DNA of 64,000 nt from Akkermansiaceae bacterium (GTDB lineage: Bacteria; Verrucomicrobiota; Verrucomicrobiia; Verrucomicrobiales; Akkermansiaceae): contig CAJJBR010000033.1 of assembly GCA_905182475.1 (NCBI GenBank), forward strand, positions 24,943 through 88,942, given 5' to 3'. A program made the position numbers and the translations under genes. The notes under the pieces are model-generated. The model was not told the origin of the DNA. It made no database searches and saw only the letters and a list, made by a program, of their open reading frames with translations. This document shows, in pieces, positions 51,984 to 60,757 of the stretch (position 1 is the first letter of the stretch; each line of letters begins with the position of its first letter).

Positions 51984-54314
51984 ATGAAATTGTTCATATG
52001 GATTCTGGCGTTTTTGGCGGCGGCCCCACTTGCGCTTGCTCGCGCCGAACTTTCGGAACAGCTGGCCACGGCGGGAGACAACCGGAGGGAGATCGAAGGG
52101 TTTGTCGAAACAGCGGAGAATGAGCATGGGGTGTTCGGTGAAAAAGCCGCGGTTTTCCTTGTGAAATGGATGCCGGATGCAGACCTCAAGTCGCTGAAAA
52201 AAGACTTCCTGATGGAGAATCTCGGTCTGGCCATGACCGCGCGCGAGCAATTCCCATGGGCGAAGGAGTTGCCGGAGGAAGTTTTTCTAAACGATGTCCT
52301 TCCCTATGCCTCGCTGGATGAGACGCGGGAGAGCTGGAGGGAGGAGTTTCACGCACAATGCCAGGAGCTGGTGGTGAATAGCAAAACGGCGACAGAGGCG
52401 GCGCAGAAAATTAACAGGGAGTTCTTTGATCTCATCAACGTGCATTACAACACGGGGCGAAAAGCACCGAACCAAAGCCCTTCCGAATCAAAGAAGCTCG
52501 GTATGGCGACCTGTACCGGTCTTTCGATTATCTTGGCGAACGCCTGTCGTTCGGTAGGCGTTCCGGCGCGGGTGGCGGGGACCGCCCTGTGGTCAAACAA
52601 GCGGGGAAACCACACTTGGGTCGAAATCTACGACGGGGGCGAGTGGTTTTTTGCCGGCGCGGACGAGTATAGCGCCGGCGGACTCAACAGGGCGTGGTTT
52701 ACCGGCGATGCCGCGAAGGCGACTGCGGAGGATTGGAAGCACGCGATCTGGGCGACCTCTTGGAAGAAGGGCGATGGACACTTTCCGATGGTGTGGGATC
52801 TGAAGAATAAGCAGGTCGGCGCGGTGAATGTGACGGCCCGCTATACGAAGGGTGCGAAGAAGAAACAGAAGCTCGTACCGGTGCACGTGCGGATTTTTGA
52901 CAAAGTGGGCGGGAAGCGGATGGTCGTGCAGGTGGATCTGCTGGGAGCGGATGAAGGCGAGAAGCAGTCAGTGAAGACGAAGGCGGGCACGGCAGACATG
53001 AACGACATGGCCACCCTCAACGTGGTGGCCGGGGAGAAGTTTCGATTGCGTCTGAGGCATGGGGAGGAAGTGCGGACCACGGAGACATCGGCGGATGGCG
53101 AGATCACTCTGGATTTGAATTGGGGCGGATTGGAGGAGGAAGCGAGTCTTCCCGAGGTGCAGTCCTGGTTGGCATTGCTGCCCGAGGAGCGGCATCTGTC
53201 GGTGCCGGAGCGGGCGCTGTCAGAGGAAGATGCGAGGGCGGTGACCGGGCTGGTATTTGCCAAGCTGCGGGAGGAAGAAAAGGAAGCCCGGAAAGAGGAA
53301 TTGGGTCGTCGTGATGTAACGCAGGACGGATCCATTCAGTATGGAGTGGTGAAGGCGGGCGGGAAGGAAATGAAGCTGCTGGAGAAGACCTTTGGAGCTG
53401 CTCCGGAGGGTGGATACAGTTTGTGGATCTCGATGCACGGTGGGGGTGGAGCGCCTGCCAGGGTGAATGACCAGCAATGGAAGAATCAGATCATGCTCTA
53501 CGCGCCGGAGGAGGGCATCGTGATCGCTCCGCGGGCGCCCACCAATACCTGGAACCTCTGGCACGAAGGGCATATCGATGGACTCTTCGACCGCCTCATC
53601 GAAAACTACGTGCTGGGGCGCGGCGTGAACCCGGATCGGGTTTATCTGATGGGCTATTCGGCAGGGGGTGATGGAGTTTACCAGCTGGCACCGCGGATGG
53701 CGGATCGGTTCGCTGCGGCTTCAATGATGGCAGGACATCCCAATGGCGCGAGTCCGCTCGGCCTCCGTAACTTGCCATTTATGATCTTCATGGGAGGCAA
53801 TGACCGAGCCTACAGCCGTAACAAGGTGGCTGCAGAATGGGGGGAGAAACTGGTGGCGCTTCAGAATGGTGATGCTGGTGGCTACGAGCACAAAGTGACG
53901 ATCTATGAGGGCCTCGGGCACTGGATGGATGGTAAGGATGCCGAAGCGCTCCCATGGATGACCGACCACATGCGCGACCCGTGGCCGAAGAAGGTGGTCT
54001 GGAGCCAAAGCAATCGGACCCACGATCGCTTCTACTGGCTCTCGGTGCCAAAGGTTGCCATGCGCGGTGGACAGGTTGTCCGGGCGCAGGTAAAAGGTCA
54101 AACTATCGAGATCGAGGCAGAGGGTATCGAGCAACTTACCTTGCGGCTAAGCGATGTCTTACTCGATCTTGATCAGCCGGTCGTGGTGACCGTAAATGGG
54201 AAAGAGCAGTTTTCGGGAAAGGTGACGCGATCAGTGCAGGCAATTTGGAATTCCCTGAACGAGCGAGCGGATCCGAAATCGGTGGCAACAGCAACGGTGG
54301 AACTAAATTTTTGA
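51984..54314 (+). CDS. Secreted transglutaminase-like protease fused to alpha/beta hydrolase
   Basis: ATG 51984 gives a clean signal peptide (KLFIWILAFLAAAPLALARA) and a 776-residue protein; the longer ORF start at 51861 adds junk. The first half has a transglutaminase-like core with all three residues: Cys in 'GMATCTGLSIILANACRSVG', His in 'GNHTWVEIYD', Asp in 'WFFAGADEYSAG'. A beta-rich linker domain with a Glu/Lys-rich helix follows. From about residue 445 comes an esterase-like alpha/beta hydrolase: 'WISMHGGGGAP' oxyanion region, nucleophile Ser in 'LMGYSAGGDGVYQLAPRMAD', and catalytic His in 'GLGHWMDGKD'. It probably cleaves cross-linked polymer outside the cell. The CBM9-like gene follows 7 bp later. 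Confidence 0.85.
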   Translation: MKLFIWILAFLAAAPLALARAELSEQLATAGDNRREIEGFVETAENEHGVFGEKAAVFLVKWMPDADLKSLKKDFLMENLGLAMTAREQFPWAKELPEEVFLNDVLPYASLDETRESWREEFHAQCQELVVNSKTATEAAQKINREFFDLINVHYNTGRKAPNQSPSESKKLGMATCTGLSIILANACRSVGVPARVAGTALWSNKRGNHTWVEIYDGGEWFFAGADEYSAGGLNRAWFTGDAAKATAEDWKHAIWATSWKKGDGHFPMVWDLKNKQVGAVNVTARYTKGAKKKQKLVPVHVRIFDKVGGKRMVVQVDLLGADEGEKQSVKTKAGTADMNDMATLNVVAGEKFRLRLRHGEEVRTTETSADGEITLDLNWGGLEEEASLPEVQSWLALLPEERHLSVPERALSEEDARAVTGLVFAKLREEEKEARKEELGRRDVTQDGSIQYGVVKAGGKEMKLLEKTFGAAPEGGYSLWISMHGGGGAPARVNDQQWKNQIMLYAPEEGIVIAPRAPTNTWNLWHEGHIDGLFDRLIENYVLGRGVNPDRVYLMGYSAGGDGVYQLAPRMADRFAAASMMAGHPNGASPLGLRNLPFMIFMGGNDRAYSRNKVAAEWGEKLVALQNGDAGGYEHKVTIYEGLGHWMDGKDAEALPWMTDHMRDPWPKKVVWSQSNRTHDRFYWLSVPKVAMRGGQVVRAQVKGQTIEIEAEGIEQLTLRLSDVLLDLDQPVVVTVNGKEQFSGKVTRSVQAIWNSLNERADPKSVATATVELNF

Positions 54315-54321
54315 CCTTCTG

Positions 54322-55092
54322 ATGATGGATAACACAACGGTTCCGCGGTCATATTTCTGCCAGCGCGTTGCCGCGCCTATGGAGATCGATGGATCCATGC
54401 GCGATGCAGGTTGGGCGTCTCTACCGTGGTCCGAGGATTTCGTAGATATCACCGGGGACGAATCGCTGCGCCCACGCTTCCGGACGAGGGTCAAAATGGG
54501 CTGGGACGACACGTATTTCTATGTCGGTGCCGAGATGGAGGAGCCGCATGTGTGGGGAACTCTTACCGAGAGGAACGCCATCATGTTTAACGACAACGAT
54601 TTCGAGGTTTTCATCGATCCCGATGGGGATGGGTTGAACTACTACGAGTTCGAGATCAACGCTCTCGGGACGATCTGGGAGCTGAGTCTTCCCAAGCCTT
54701 ACGGGGAAGGCGGTGTCCCGATTTTAGGGTGCAACTTGCCGGGTCTGAAAAGCGCCGTGCACGTCCGTGGGACTTTGAATGATCCCTCCGACTGTGACGA
54801 GGGCTGGTCGGTAGAGGTTGCCTTCCTGTGGAAGGCGATGGCCGGATACAATCCAGAACGCCCGATGCCGCCTAGCATCGGGGATGTGTGGAAGGTGAAT
54901 TTTTCGCGGGTGCAGTGGGAGCACGAAGTAGTCAGCGGGGAATACATCCGCATTCCGCCCCATGGAACCCCACTCGCAGAAAGCCTCAACCCGGAAGAGC
55001 AGGAACATCCGGAAGATAACTGGGTCTGGAGCCCGCAGGGCGCGGTGAATATGCACCTCCCATTGAGGTGGGGCGAAGTCGAATTCCGTTGA
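54322..55092 (+). CDS. CBM9-like carbohydrate-binding protein
   Basis: The 256-residue protein is one carbohydrate-binding-family-9-like beta-sandwich: 'APMEIDGSMRDAGWASLPWS', 'MGWDDTYFYVGAEMEEPHVW', 'NDNDFEVFIDPDGDGLNYYE', and 'VNFSRVQWEH' with the late aromatic 'DNWVWSPQGAVNMHLPLRWG'. There is no signal peptide, which is odd for a partner of a secreted enzyme; CBM9-like proteins of this size also occur in the cytoplasm. Eight bases separate it from the transglutaminase-esterase stop, so it should be in the same message. Confidence 0.82.
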   Translation: MMDNTTVPRSYFCQRVAAPMEIDGSMRDAGWASLPWSEDFVDITGDESLRPRFRTRVKMGWDDTYFYVGAEMEEPHVWGTLTERNAIMFNDNDFEVFIDPDGDGLNYYEFEINALGTIWELSLPKPYGEGGVPILGCNLPGLKSAVHVRGTLNDPSDCDEGWSVEVAFLWKAMAGYNPERPMPPSIGDVWKVNFSRVQWEHEVVSGEYIRIPPHGTPLAESLNPEEQEHPEDNWVWSPQGAVNMHLPLRWGEVEFR

Positions 55093-55116
55093 GAGGCTAC
55101 GGAAGAAAACCGTGGT

Positions 55117-55197
55117 TCACTCGGGTTTCGTGACGGTGTCCCAGAGCGCTTTGTGGGTGTGGACGAACAATTCGTCATCGTGGCACACCTGGAGCTA
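55117..55197 (-). other. Unidentified coding-like remnant in a 230-bp gap
   Basis: Between the CBM9-like gene and the cytochrome fragment no intact gene is seen. A minus-strand frame reads 'LQVCHDDELFVHTHKALWDT' then VTKPE and TGA, with TAG immediately upstream. The composition looks like a real C-terminus, but 25 residues are too few to identify it. The rest of 55200-55323 shows nothing recognisable. Confidence 0.3.
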
Positions 55198-55323
55198 GAG
55201 GCGATGCGCTTGGTGAGGAGACGAATTACAGCAAGGCCTACCGCGGCGAGGAATTTTCCTGCAACCCTGCCGGAGTAATGCTCTATCATTCCACTAGCTT
55301 CACACACTTCCGGGTGATTGGCG

Positions 55324-55527
55324 CTACTTCAGCGATTTGATGTAGGCTTCGTCTGCGATCAATTCGGATCCGTCTGCAAAAACCCGTGTTGAGCCGAGTA
55401 AGCCTTGCTGGTTTGGCGCGATCTGCGCGGCACCGGCTTGATGGCATGCCGCGCAGCCTTGGCTGAGGAAAAGTTTTGTGTCCTCGGCTACTGCGGGATC
55501 GAGGTTTGCCCGGGCGGAGCCGGACAT
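55324..55527 (-). pseudogene. Cytochrome c oxidase subunit II heme-domain fragment
   Basis: The 67-codon frame contains a c-type heme site 'LSQGCAACHQAGAAQIAPNQ' followed by 'GLLGSTRVFADGSELIADEA' and YIKSLK, then a stop. This is the layout of the cytochrome-c domain at the end of caa3-type CoxB, where the text would go on for another 30 residues to a Met ligand. The cupredoxin domain, membrane helices and the heme Met are all missing. It is a stranded 3' fragment, itself truncated. A free small cytochrome is unlikely because there is no export signal. Confidence 0.7.
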
Positions 55528-55591
55528 CTGTTGAAACAGAGCAGGACAAATGGCCGAGATGTGCCTATTCTCCGAGAACTAGTAAAACCCT

Positions 55592-56074
55592 ATGAAGAAA
55601 CTATGGATCGCCCTTGCCGCCCTCGTCATTCTCATCCCAGTGGGTATCTGGTGGTTTTCACCGGAGCAGGTGCTGATGCGGCGGACGAAGCACCTGATGG
55701 AGGTGGCTTCCATCACTGATGGCACCGGGGGAGCTTTGCGCAAAGCTAAGGTATTTTCGATGAACGCGATGCTTGCTCCGGAAGTGGTAATGGAAACGCC
55801 GGAGATCTCGGATGCGAATGGAACGTTCGATAAGCAGGAAGTGGAATCCGCGTTTTACTGGATCTGCCAGAATGCGAAGAGCTCAAGTTTCAGGGTGACT
55901 GAATTCCGGAAGGTGGAGATGGACGGCGATCGGGCAAAAGTCAGGGTCAATGTCGAGGGGTATATGGAGTTACCAGCTTATCGCCCGGCAGACGGAGCTT
56001 TTGATGTTTCCATCGATTGGATCAAAGGCGGCGATGGCTGGAGGTTCGAGAAGGTGCTTTGGAAAAGTCTTTAA
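55592..56074 (+). CDS. Membrane-anchored NTF2-like hypothetical protein
   Basis: The 160-residue protein starts with a signal-anchor (LWIALAALVILIPVGIWWF). Its outer domain consists of helices (RRTKHLMEVASITDGTGGAL, 'VESAFYWICQNAKSSSFRVT') followed by curved beta strands (FRKVEMDGDRAKVRVNVEGY, 'DVSIDWIKGGDGWRFEKVLW'). This is like an NTF2/SnoaL-type cone fold, as in many small envelope proteins. No catalytic residues can be named. It converges on the next gene, and the two stops overlap by four bases. Function unknown. Confidence 0.65.
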   Translation: MKKLWIALAALVILIPVGIWWFSPEQVLMRRTKHLMEVASITDGTGGALRKAKVFSMNAMLAPEVVMETPEISDANGTFDKQEVESAFYWICQNAKSSSFRVTEFRKVEMDGDRAKVRVNVEGYMELPAYRPADGAFDVSIDWIKGGDGWRFEKVLWKSL

Positions 56075-56787
56075 TCTCCGAGGAAAACGAACTCCTCTGC
56101 CACCCGGTTGAGTGACTTCCGCGCATCTGGTAATGCTTCTGCAAGGCTGCCTAGAAGATGACGTGGGACTTTTCCGTAGCCACACGAACTGTCGGCAGCG
56201 CCTTGGAACGAGCGGCGGGCGAATGATTCGTAAAACGCAAGATCGGGTGCTCCGTGGCGTTGGTTCCGGCGGTTGATAAAGGCCGGGAAAAGGCCGGTGA
56301 GAACCATGAACTGGTTTCCGGCGGCGACCTGGAGGTGGAATTTCATCCTGCCCTGAGCCGATGATATGACGGCAAGGAAATCGGAGGCATGCGTGTAGCC
56401 GTTGGCGATGTCGTGCATGGGATCATTCTTTTGAACTGCTAGCCTCTGCGCCATCACCCGTGAAACGTAGTCCGCCATTTCGGGATCGGATATGCCGGCC
56501 TGCTTGAACGCATGCCGGATCAATACGTAAAAATAGAAATCGGGTGAGACGCGAAGGGCGGACGGAGAGTCAAGAATTCCGCGCAGAACCCGCTTGAGAT
56601 CCAGCATTTCGCGCAACGCATCGGGGTCGTCCCATAGCTTTGCCATGCACAGCCGTTTCTCGCCTCCAGCGAGCACTTCGGTGAGGAAATTGAAGTCGGC
56701 TCCGGTGAACCGATCACGGCTTGTAGCTATCCATGCTTCCAATATAGCTACGCGTTTACCAAAGCCTGAGTCGCCTTGGCAACTCAA
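56071..56787 (-). CDS. Conserved-looking hypothetical helical protein
   Basis: The 238-residue frame begins with TTG (or a later Met) and encodes an all-helical soluble protein with a regular pattern: 'LEAWIATSRDRFTGADFNFL', 'SPDFYFYVLIRHAFKQAGIS', 'ADYVSRVMAQRL', then 'SAQGRMKFHLQVAAGNQFMV' and 'GAPDLAFYESFARRSFQGAA'. There is no signal peptide or known motif. The length, codon regularity and lack of overlap support a real gene. I cannot assign a family. Confidence 0.6.
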   Translation of the reverse strand: MSCQGDSGFGKRVAILEAWIATSRDRFTGADFNFLTEVLAGGEKRLCMAKLWDDPDALREMLDLKRVLRGILDSPSALRVSPDFYFYVLIRHAFKQAGISDPEMADYVSRVMAQRLAVQKNDPMHDIANGYTHASDFLAVISSAQGRMKFHLQVAAGNQFMVLTGLFPAFINRRNQRHGAPDLAFYESFARRSFQGAADSSCGYGKVPRHLLGSLAEALPDARKSLNRVAEEFVFLGD

Positions 56788-56923
56788 ATTGTAAAGATAT
56801 GTGAAATAAATTTTCAGGCAATGATTTGGATGGGCCTTGCCTCTTGCATCGAATCGCTCACGGCTTCAGGTTTTGCGGGCACCAAAGGGAATCCCGGGAG
56901 CGGGATTCCAAGGAGAAAATTTT

Positions 56924-57799
56924 ATGGAAGAATCAGCAAACAACAACGCCATCGCCGCAACCGCCGCCTCGCTCGGGGAGAGAATCTCCGCATCTGAAGG
57001 AGCCGCTGGGAATGCCGGGATCAACCACTCCGTATGCCGCTGGTGCTACGACGATATTCCTCTCGAGGTTTTCTGCGCGGCTGCGAAAGAGATCGGGTTG
57101 CAATCCATCGAACTACTAGAAACATCGGACTTCGCGACCCTAGAAAAATTTGGACTCACCTGTGCCATGGTTACATTTCCGACGACGACCACGAAGGACG
57201 GGGTGAAGTGCGGCATGATCGAGAAAGCTTTCAACCGGACTGAGCATCACGATGCTTTGGTGGAGGTTTATGAAAAGACCTTGAACGACTGTGCAGCCGT
57301 CGGTGCGAAGCAGCTTATCTGCTTTGCCGGGAACCGCGAAGGGATGGATGACGAGCAAGGCTTGGAGAATTGCTCGAACGGGCTCAAGCGAATTCTGCCG
57401 CTTGCGGAAAAGCTGGGGATCACCCTGTCGATGGAACTGCTCAACTCCCGTGTCGATCACCCCGACTACATGTGCGACCGAAGCTCATGGGGCACGGCGC
57501 TTGTGGACAGGACCGCAAGCCCGAATTTCAAGCTGCTCTACGACATTTACCACATGCAAGTCATGGAGGGTGACGTCATCGCGACCATACTCGCCAAGCA
57601 CGAATATTTCTCTCATTACCATACCGGTGGGGTGCCAGGTCGCAACGAGATCGACGAGACCCAGGAGCTGTATTACCCGGCCATCATGAGAGCCATCGTG
57701 GACACCGGATACACCGGTTACGTCGGCCAGGAATTTATTCCTAAAAACCCGGACAAGCTCGCCAGCCTGAAGCAGGGCGTGGGGATCTGCACGGTGTGA
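56924..57799 (+). CDS. Hydroxypyruvate isomerase-like TIM-barrel protein
   Basis: ATG 56924 has AGGAG eight bases upstream and is preferred over 56837. The 291-residue protein is a xylose-isomerase-like TIM barrel. After a Ser/Ala-rich lead of about 30 residues it reads 'NHSVCRWCYDDIPLEVFCAA', 'AAKEIGLQSIELLETSDFAT' and 'KQLICFAGNREG'. The metal and substrate residues sit in 'ITLSMELLNSRVDHPDYMCD', 'LLYDIYHMQVMEGDV' and 'YTGYVGQEFIP', as in Hyi-type enzymes that interconvert hydroxypyruvate and tartronate semialdehyde. Related epimerases share these motifs, so the substrate is not certain. Confidence 0.85.
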   Translation: MEESANNNAIAATAASLGERISASEGAAGNAGINHSVCRWCYDDIPLEVFCAAAKEIGLQSIELLETSDFATLEKFGLTCAMVTFPTTTTKDGVKCGMIEKAFNRTEHHDALVEVYEKTLNDCAAVGAKQLICFAGNREGMDDEQGLENCSNGLKRILPLAEKLGITLSMELLNSRVDHPDYMCDRSSWGTALVDRTASPNFKLLYDIYHMQVMEGDVIATILAKHEYFSHYHTGGVPGRNEIDETQELYYPAIMRAIVDTGYTGYVGQEFIPKNPDKLASLKQGVGICTV

Positions 57800-58033
57800 G
57801 CCCCTCCTTGGCGAGAATCGTTCGGCCCCAGGCAGAGGATAACCGGGGCGTCCGCGAGGTTGGATGGTCCCAGGTTTTTGGTGGGGTTCCAGTTCAGTCA
57901 ATCGGGGATCTGCTCCACCAGCAGCGAGGTAGCCTTCCGTTTCTCCGGCCATTGCCGAGCCATGGTCTGTGAAGGCTTCCGTATTCGCTCGGATTTAATG
58001 TCGGGCTGTGGACGTCGAATCGCGGATGAAAGG

Positions 58034-58050
58034 GGCGATCGAAGATCGCA
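58034..58050 (-). terminator. Hairpin directly after lptB stop
   Basis: GCGATC-GAA-GATCGC forms a tight stem just beyond the lptB stop codon on the minus strand. The rest of the gap 57800-58051 shows no gene. There is no T-run, so it may serve as an mRNA end or be a REP-like element. Confidence 0.4.
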
Positions 58051-58051
58051 C

Positions 58052-58831
58052 CTACATTTTGAAATCCTCGCCGAGGTAGTATTTCTTGGCGATGGGATCG
58101 TTGACGAGTTCGTCGGAAGGCCCTTCGAGGATGACTTTGCCATCGTGGATAAGGAAGGCGCGGTCGGTGATGGAAAGGGTCTCACGGACAGAGTGGTCGG
58201 TGATGAGAATGGCGATGCCGTCCTTTTCCCGAAGGTCGCGGACGATGCGCTGGATATCTTCCACTGCGATCGGGTCGATACCTGCGAATGGCTCGTCGAG
58301 CATGAGGACTTTCGGATCCGAGCAGAGGGAACGTGCGATGGCGAGGCGGCGTTTCTCACCGCCGGAAAGGGTGATGGCCTGGGATTTGGAAAGCTTGGTG
58401 ATACCGAAGCGATCCAGTAGGTCGTCGGCGCGTTCCCGTTGGTTCGCGCGTGAGAGGCCGGGGCGTGTCTCGAGGATGGCGAGCAGGTTTTCCCGAACCG
58501 TGAGCTTTCTGAAAATGGATTCCTCCTGAGGGAGGTAGCCGAGGCCGAGCCTAGCACGGCGGTGCATGGGGAGCTTGGAGATGTCCCGCCCAAGAAGCTG
58601 AACAGAGCCGCTTTCCGCCGGGATGAGACCGGCGATCATGTAGAAGGAAGTGGTTTTCCCCGCGCCATTGGGGCCGAGTAATCCGACGATTTCACGCGGC
58701 TTGACGGTGATGCAAACCCCATCAACGACTGCGCGGCCATTGTAGGTTTTACGGAGTCCTTGGGCGGAGAGAACGGCGTTCTTGGTGTTTTTGCAGGTGG
58801 AGCCGGGATCGTGCACTGATTTAAAATTCAA
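58052..58831 (-). CDS. lptB: LPS export ABC transporter ATPase LptB
   Basis: LptB is the ATPase that drives LPS extraction by LptFG. The 259-residue protein has Walker A 'GLLGPNGAGKTTSFYMIAGL', the Q-loop 'LGYLPQEESIFRKLTVREN', the signature 'LSGGEKRRLAIARSL', Walker B 'VLMLDEPFAGIDP' and the switch His in 'LITDHSVRETL'. The text 'LPQEESIFRKLTVREN' is typical for LptB. About 20 extra residues precede the usual start, so a later Met may be used, but none is obvious. It lies 44 bp downstream of the lptC-lptA fusion, in one operon. Confidence 0.93.
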   Translation of the reverse strand: MNFKSVHDPGSTCKNTKNAVLSAQGLRKTYNGRAVVDGVCITVKPREIVGLLGPNGAGKTTSFYMIAGLIPAESGSVQLLGRDISKLPMHRRARLGLGYLPQEESIFRKLTVRENLLAILETRPGLSRANQRERADDLLDRFGITKLSKSQAITLSGGEKRRLAIARSLCSDPKVLMLDEPFAGIDPIAVEDIQRIVRDLREKDGIAILITDHSVRETLSITDRAFLIHDGKVILEGPSDELVNDPIAKKYYLGEDFKM

Positions 58832-58875
58832 GTTTCAAAATTTAACTCTCAAGGAAGATGAAGAGAAGAAAGAGG

Positions 58876-60132
58876 TTATTGGCCGTTGAGATTGAGGTTG
58901 CCGCCCATCTGCCAGTTGCCCTGGGTAGAGAAGGAGCCGTTGTTGAGGAGTCGGAGGGTGAGGTTGGGTTCTTTGGCGCGGGCGAAGAAGTTACCTTGTT
59001 TTACCCACGGGAAGCCGCCGCTAATGATGATTTCACCGCTCTGGACGCTGTAAGTGAGGATGGCACCGCTTGCTTCGACAGGAGCTTTTCCGACAACACT
59101 TTTCTGAAGGATTTTTACGGCTCCTGTAGCGAGAAGTTTTTTCACATCGCCGAAGTTTGCGGTCGGGCCGACAGCCTTTTTGGGATCGCCCTTTTGCGCG
59201 CCCTTTTTCGCTGCCTTTTTCGCTGCCGGCTTCTTGTCGAAAAAGATTTTCAGTTCGTTGGCTCCACTGAGGTTGAAGCGGGGATCGGTCACTCTGACGT
59301 TTTCCAAATAGACCAGCACTCCCTCATCGGCATCGAAATACATTCCGCCGTCGCAGTCGATCACGGTGTCGTTTTTGCCTGGAACGATATCAAGCGGCTT
59401 TGGATCTTCATTTACGCCATCCACCGCGATGGTGTTGATATCGTTTTTGTGCATGAAAGCGTTGGCGGCTTCGGTCGCTTTATTCCCAGCTTTGCGGTCT
59501 GTGGTAAGTTCTGAGGAAGTGGATTGATTTGCGGCGTCGACCTTGGGTTTCGCTGTCTTCGCATCGGCCTTGATTTCCGCGAGTTCCTCCGGGGAAACGA
59601 ATGCCGGTGGCGCGGCAGGAAGGATGGCCGGAGCGAATGCGAGGAGGGCAACTACTGGGAAGGTGAGTGGGTTTGTGTTCATGGAGGTGGCTGTAGGTGG
59701 CGGGCTGAGGCGGGTGGAGACCGGCCCGAGGAGAAAGCCTTTCCCGGAATCAAAAGAGTAAACCAAGCCGCCGCCGGTTGCTGTGAGGGGGGCGCGGGTG
59801 AGTTTGACTTCCTGCTTTGCGGTCAGACTGGACTTTTCCTGATCGAAAAGGGCGCGGGTGAGTTCGACCCTGCCGCTAGGGGTTCGGTCGGGATTGTAAA
59901 AGCGGATCAGCACATCCTCGCCTTGGATGCGGTCGCCGTCGATCAGGGTCATGGTTTCCGCCTTGAGATCGCCGACGAGGCGGCGCTGCGCATCATAACG
60001 GGGTAGTAAAACACCGTGCAGGACGCTGCCGTTCGGCAAAAGAGCGATGGGTGACTTTTTTATCACAGTTCCCGGCTCCTGGGCATATAGCAGGGGGGCG
60101 GAAAGGAAGAGGATGGATAGGCGCAGGTTCAA
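58876..60132 (-). CDS. LptC-like and LptA-like domains in one reading frame
   Basis: The 418-residue frame looks like two export proteins joined. Residues 1-150 start with a signal peptide (LRLSILFLSAPLLYAQ) and an LptC-like beta region (VGDLKAETMTLIDGDRIQGE, 'ELTRALFDQEKSSLTAKQEV'). At residue 151 a second Met and signal-peptide-like segment (LTFPVVALLAFAPAILPAAP) begins, then an OstA/LptA-like beta-jellyroll (GGMYFDADEGVLVYLENVRV, 'ASGAILTYSVQSGEIIISGG') with a Lys/Ala-rich insert (KKPAAKKAAKKGAQKG). It might be one fused periplasmic bridge protein or two genes with an internal start at 59682. Position next to lptB supports the role. Confidence 0.8.
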   Translation of the reverse strand: MNLRLSILFLSAPLLYAQEPGTVIKKSPIALLPNGSVLHGVLLPRYDAQRRLVGDLKAETMTLIDGDRIQGEDVLIRFYNPDRTPSGRVELTRALFDQEKSSLTAKQEVKLTRAPLTATGGGLVYSFDSGKGFLLGPVSTRLSPPPTATSMNTNPLTFPVVALLAFAPAILPAAPPAFVSPEELAEIKADAKTAKPKVDAANQSTSSELTTDRKAGNKATEAANAFMHKNDINTIAVDGVNEDPKPLDIVPGKNDTVIDCDGGMYFDADEGVLVYLENVRVTDPRFNLSGANELKIFFDKKPAAKKAAKKGAQKGDPKKAVGPTANFGDVKKLLATGAVKILQKSVVGKAPVEASGAILTYSVQSGEIIISGGFPWVKQGNFFARAKEPNLTLRLLNNGSFSTQGNWQMGGNLNLNGQ

Positions 60133-60251
60133 ATTTTCCTAAGAGGTTTGAAATCGCTGGCAGAATAGCCACCACAGGCTGTGAGACAATCGGAATGTCA
60201 TAAACAATACCAAGTGTTGATTTGGCCGTGCAGGGGGGCGATGCTGCGCGC

Positions 60252-60716
60252 ATGAAACCAAAGGTTGGAGAGATGGCACCAGATTTCACGGCAACAGTCG
60301 TGGATGGGGAAACAGAATCGGAGATTTCCTTGGAAAGACTTCGTGGGGAGGTGGTGGTGCTGGTGTTTTACCCGAAAGACAATACCCCTGGCTGCACGAT
60401 CCAAGCCTGCTCCCTCCGGGAAAACTGGGACGATATCAAAGATAAGGCGCGGGTGTTCGGTGTGAGTGGAGATTCGGTGACGAGCCACAAAAAGTTCATT
60501 TCGAAGAAAAGGCTGCCTTACCCGCTTATCGCGGATGTGGACAAAAAGATCGTAGAAGCATACGGGGTGTGGGTGCAGAAGTCGATGATGGGAAAAAAAT
60601 TCATGGGAATCGAGAGAAGCACTTTTGTCATTGGTGAAGACGGTCGGTTGAAAGGTATTTTGGAAAAAGCCTCGCCTCTGAGCCACACTGAGAAGCTTCT
60701 GGAACTTTTGGGATGA
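60252..60716 (+). CDS. bcp: Bcp-type thiol peroxiredoxin
   Basis: ATG 60252 gives a 154-residue AhpC/TSA-fold peroxidase that reduces peroxides using thioredoxin. It has 'VGEMAPDFTATVVDGETESE', the peroxidatic Cys in 'FYPKDNTPGCTIQACSLREN' with a second Cys five residues later (the usual resolving position in Bcp), and 'RLPYPLIADVDKKIVEAYGV'. The ORF start at 60222 adds ten residues without support. The stop overlaps the first repeat unit of the following gene. It is divergent from the lpt operon. Confidence 0.9.
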   Translation: MKPKVGEMAPDFTATVVDGETESEISLERLRGEVVVLVFYPKDNTPGCTIQACSLRENWDDIKDKARVFGVSGDSVTSHKKFISKKRLPYPLIADVDKKIVEAYGVWVQKSMMGKKFMGIERSTFVIGEDGRLKGILEKASPLSHTEKLLELLG

Positions 60717-60757
60717 GTGGGATGAGTGGGATGAGTGGGATGAGTGGGATGAGTGGG
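60713..60757 (+). repeat. Five tandem 9-bp units ATGAGTGGG at a gene start
   Basis: Five exact copies of ATGAGTGGG run from the bcp stop into the next gene. Each unit has its own ATG in the same frame and a G-rich word that could act as a weak ribosome site for the next. Copy-number change would lengthen or shorten the product by three residues (MSG) without a frameshift. Confidence 0.95.

Noticed and set aside
60713-60757. CRISPR-like array
   Set aside because: The 9-bp units are directly adjacent with no spacers and lie in a coding start; no cas genes are present anywhere in the window.
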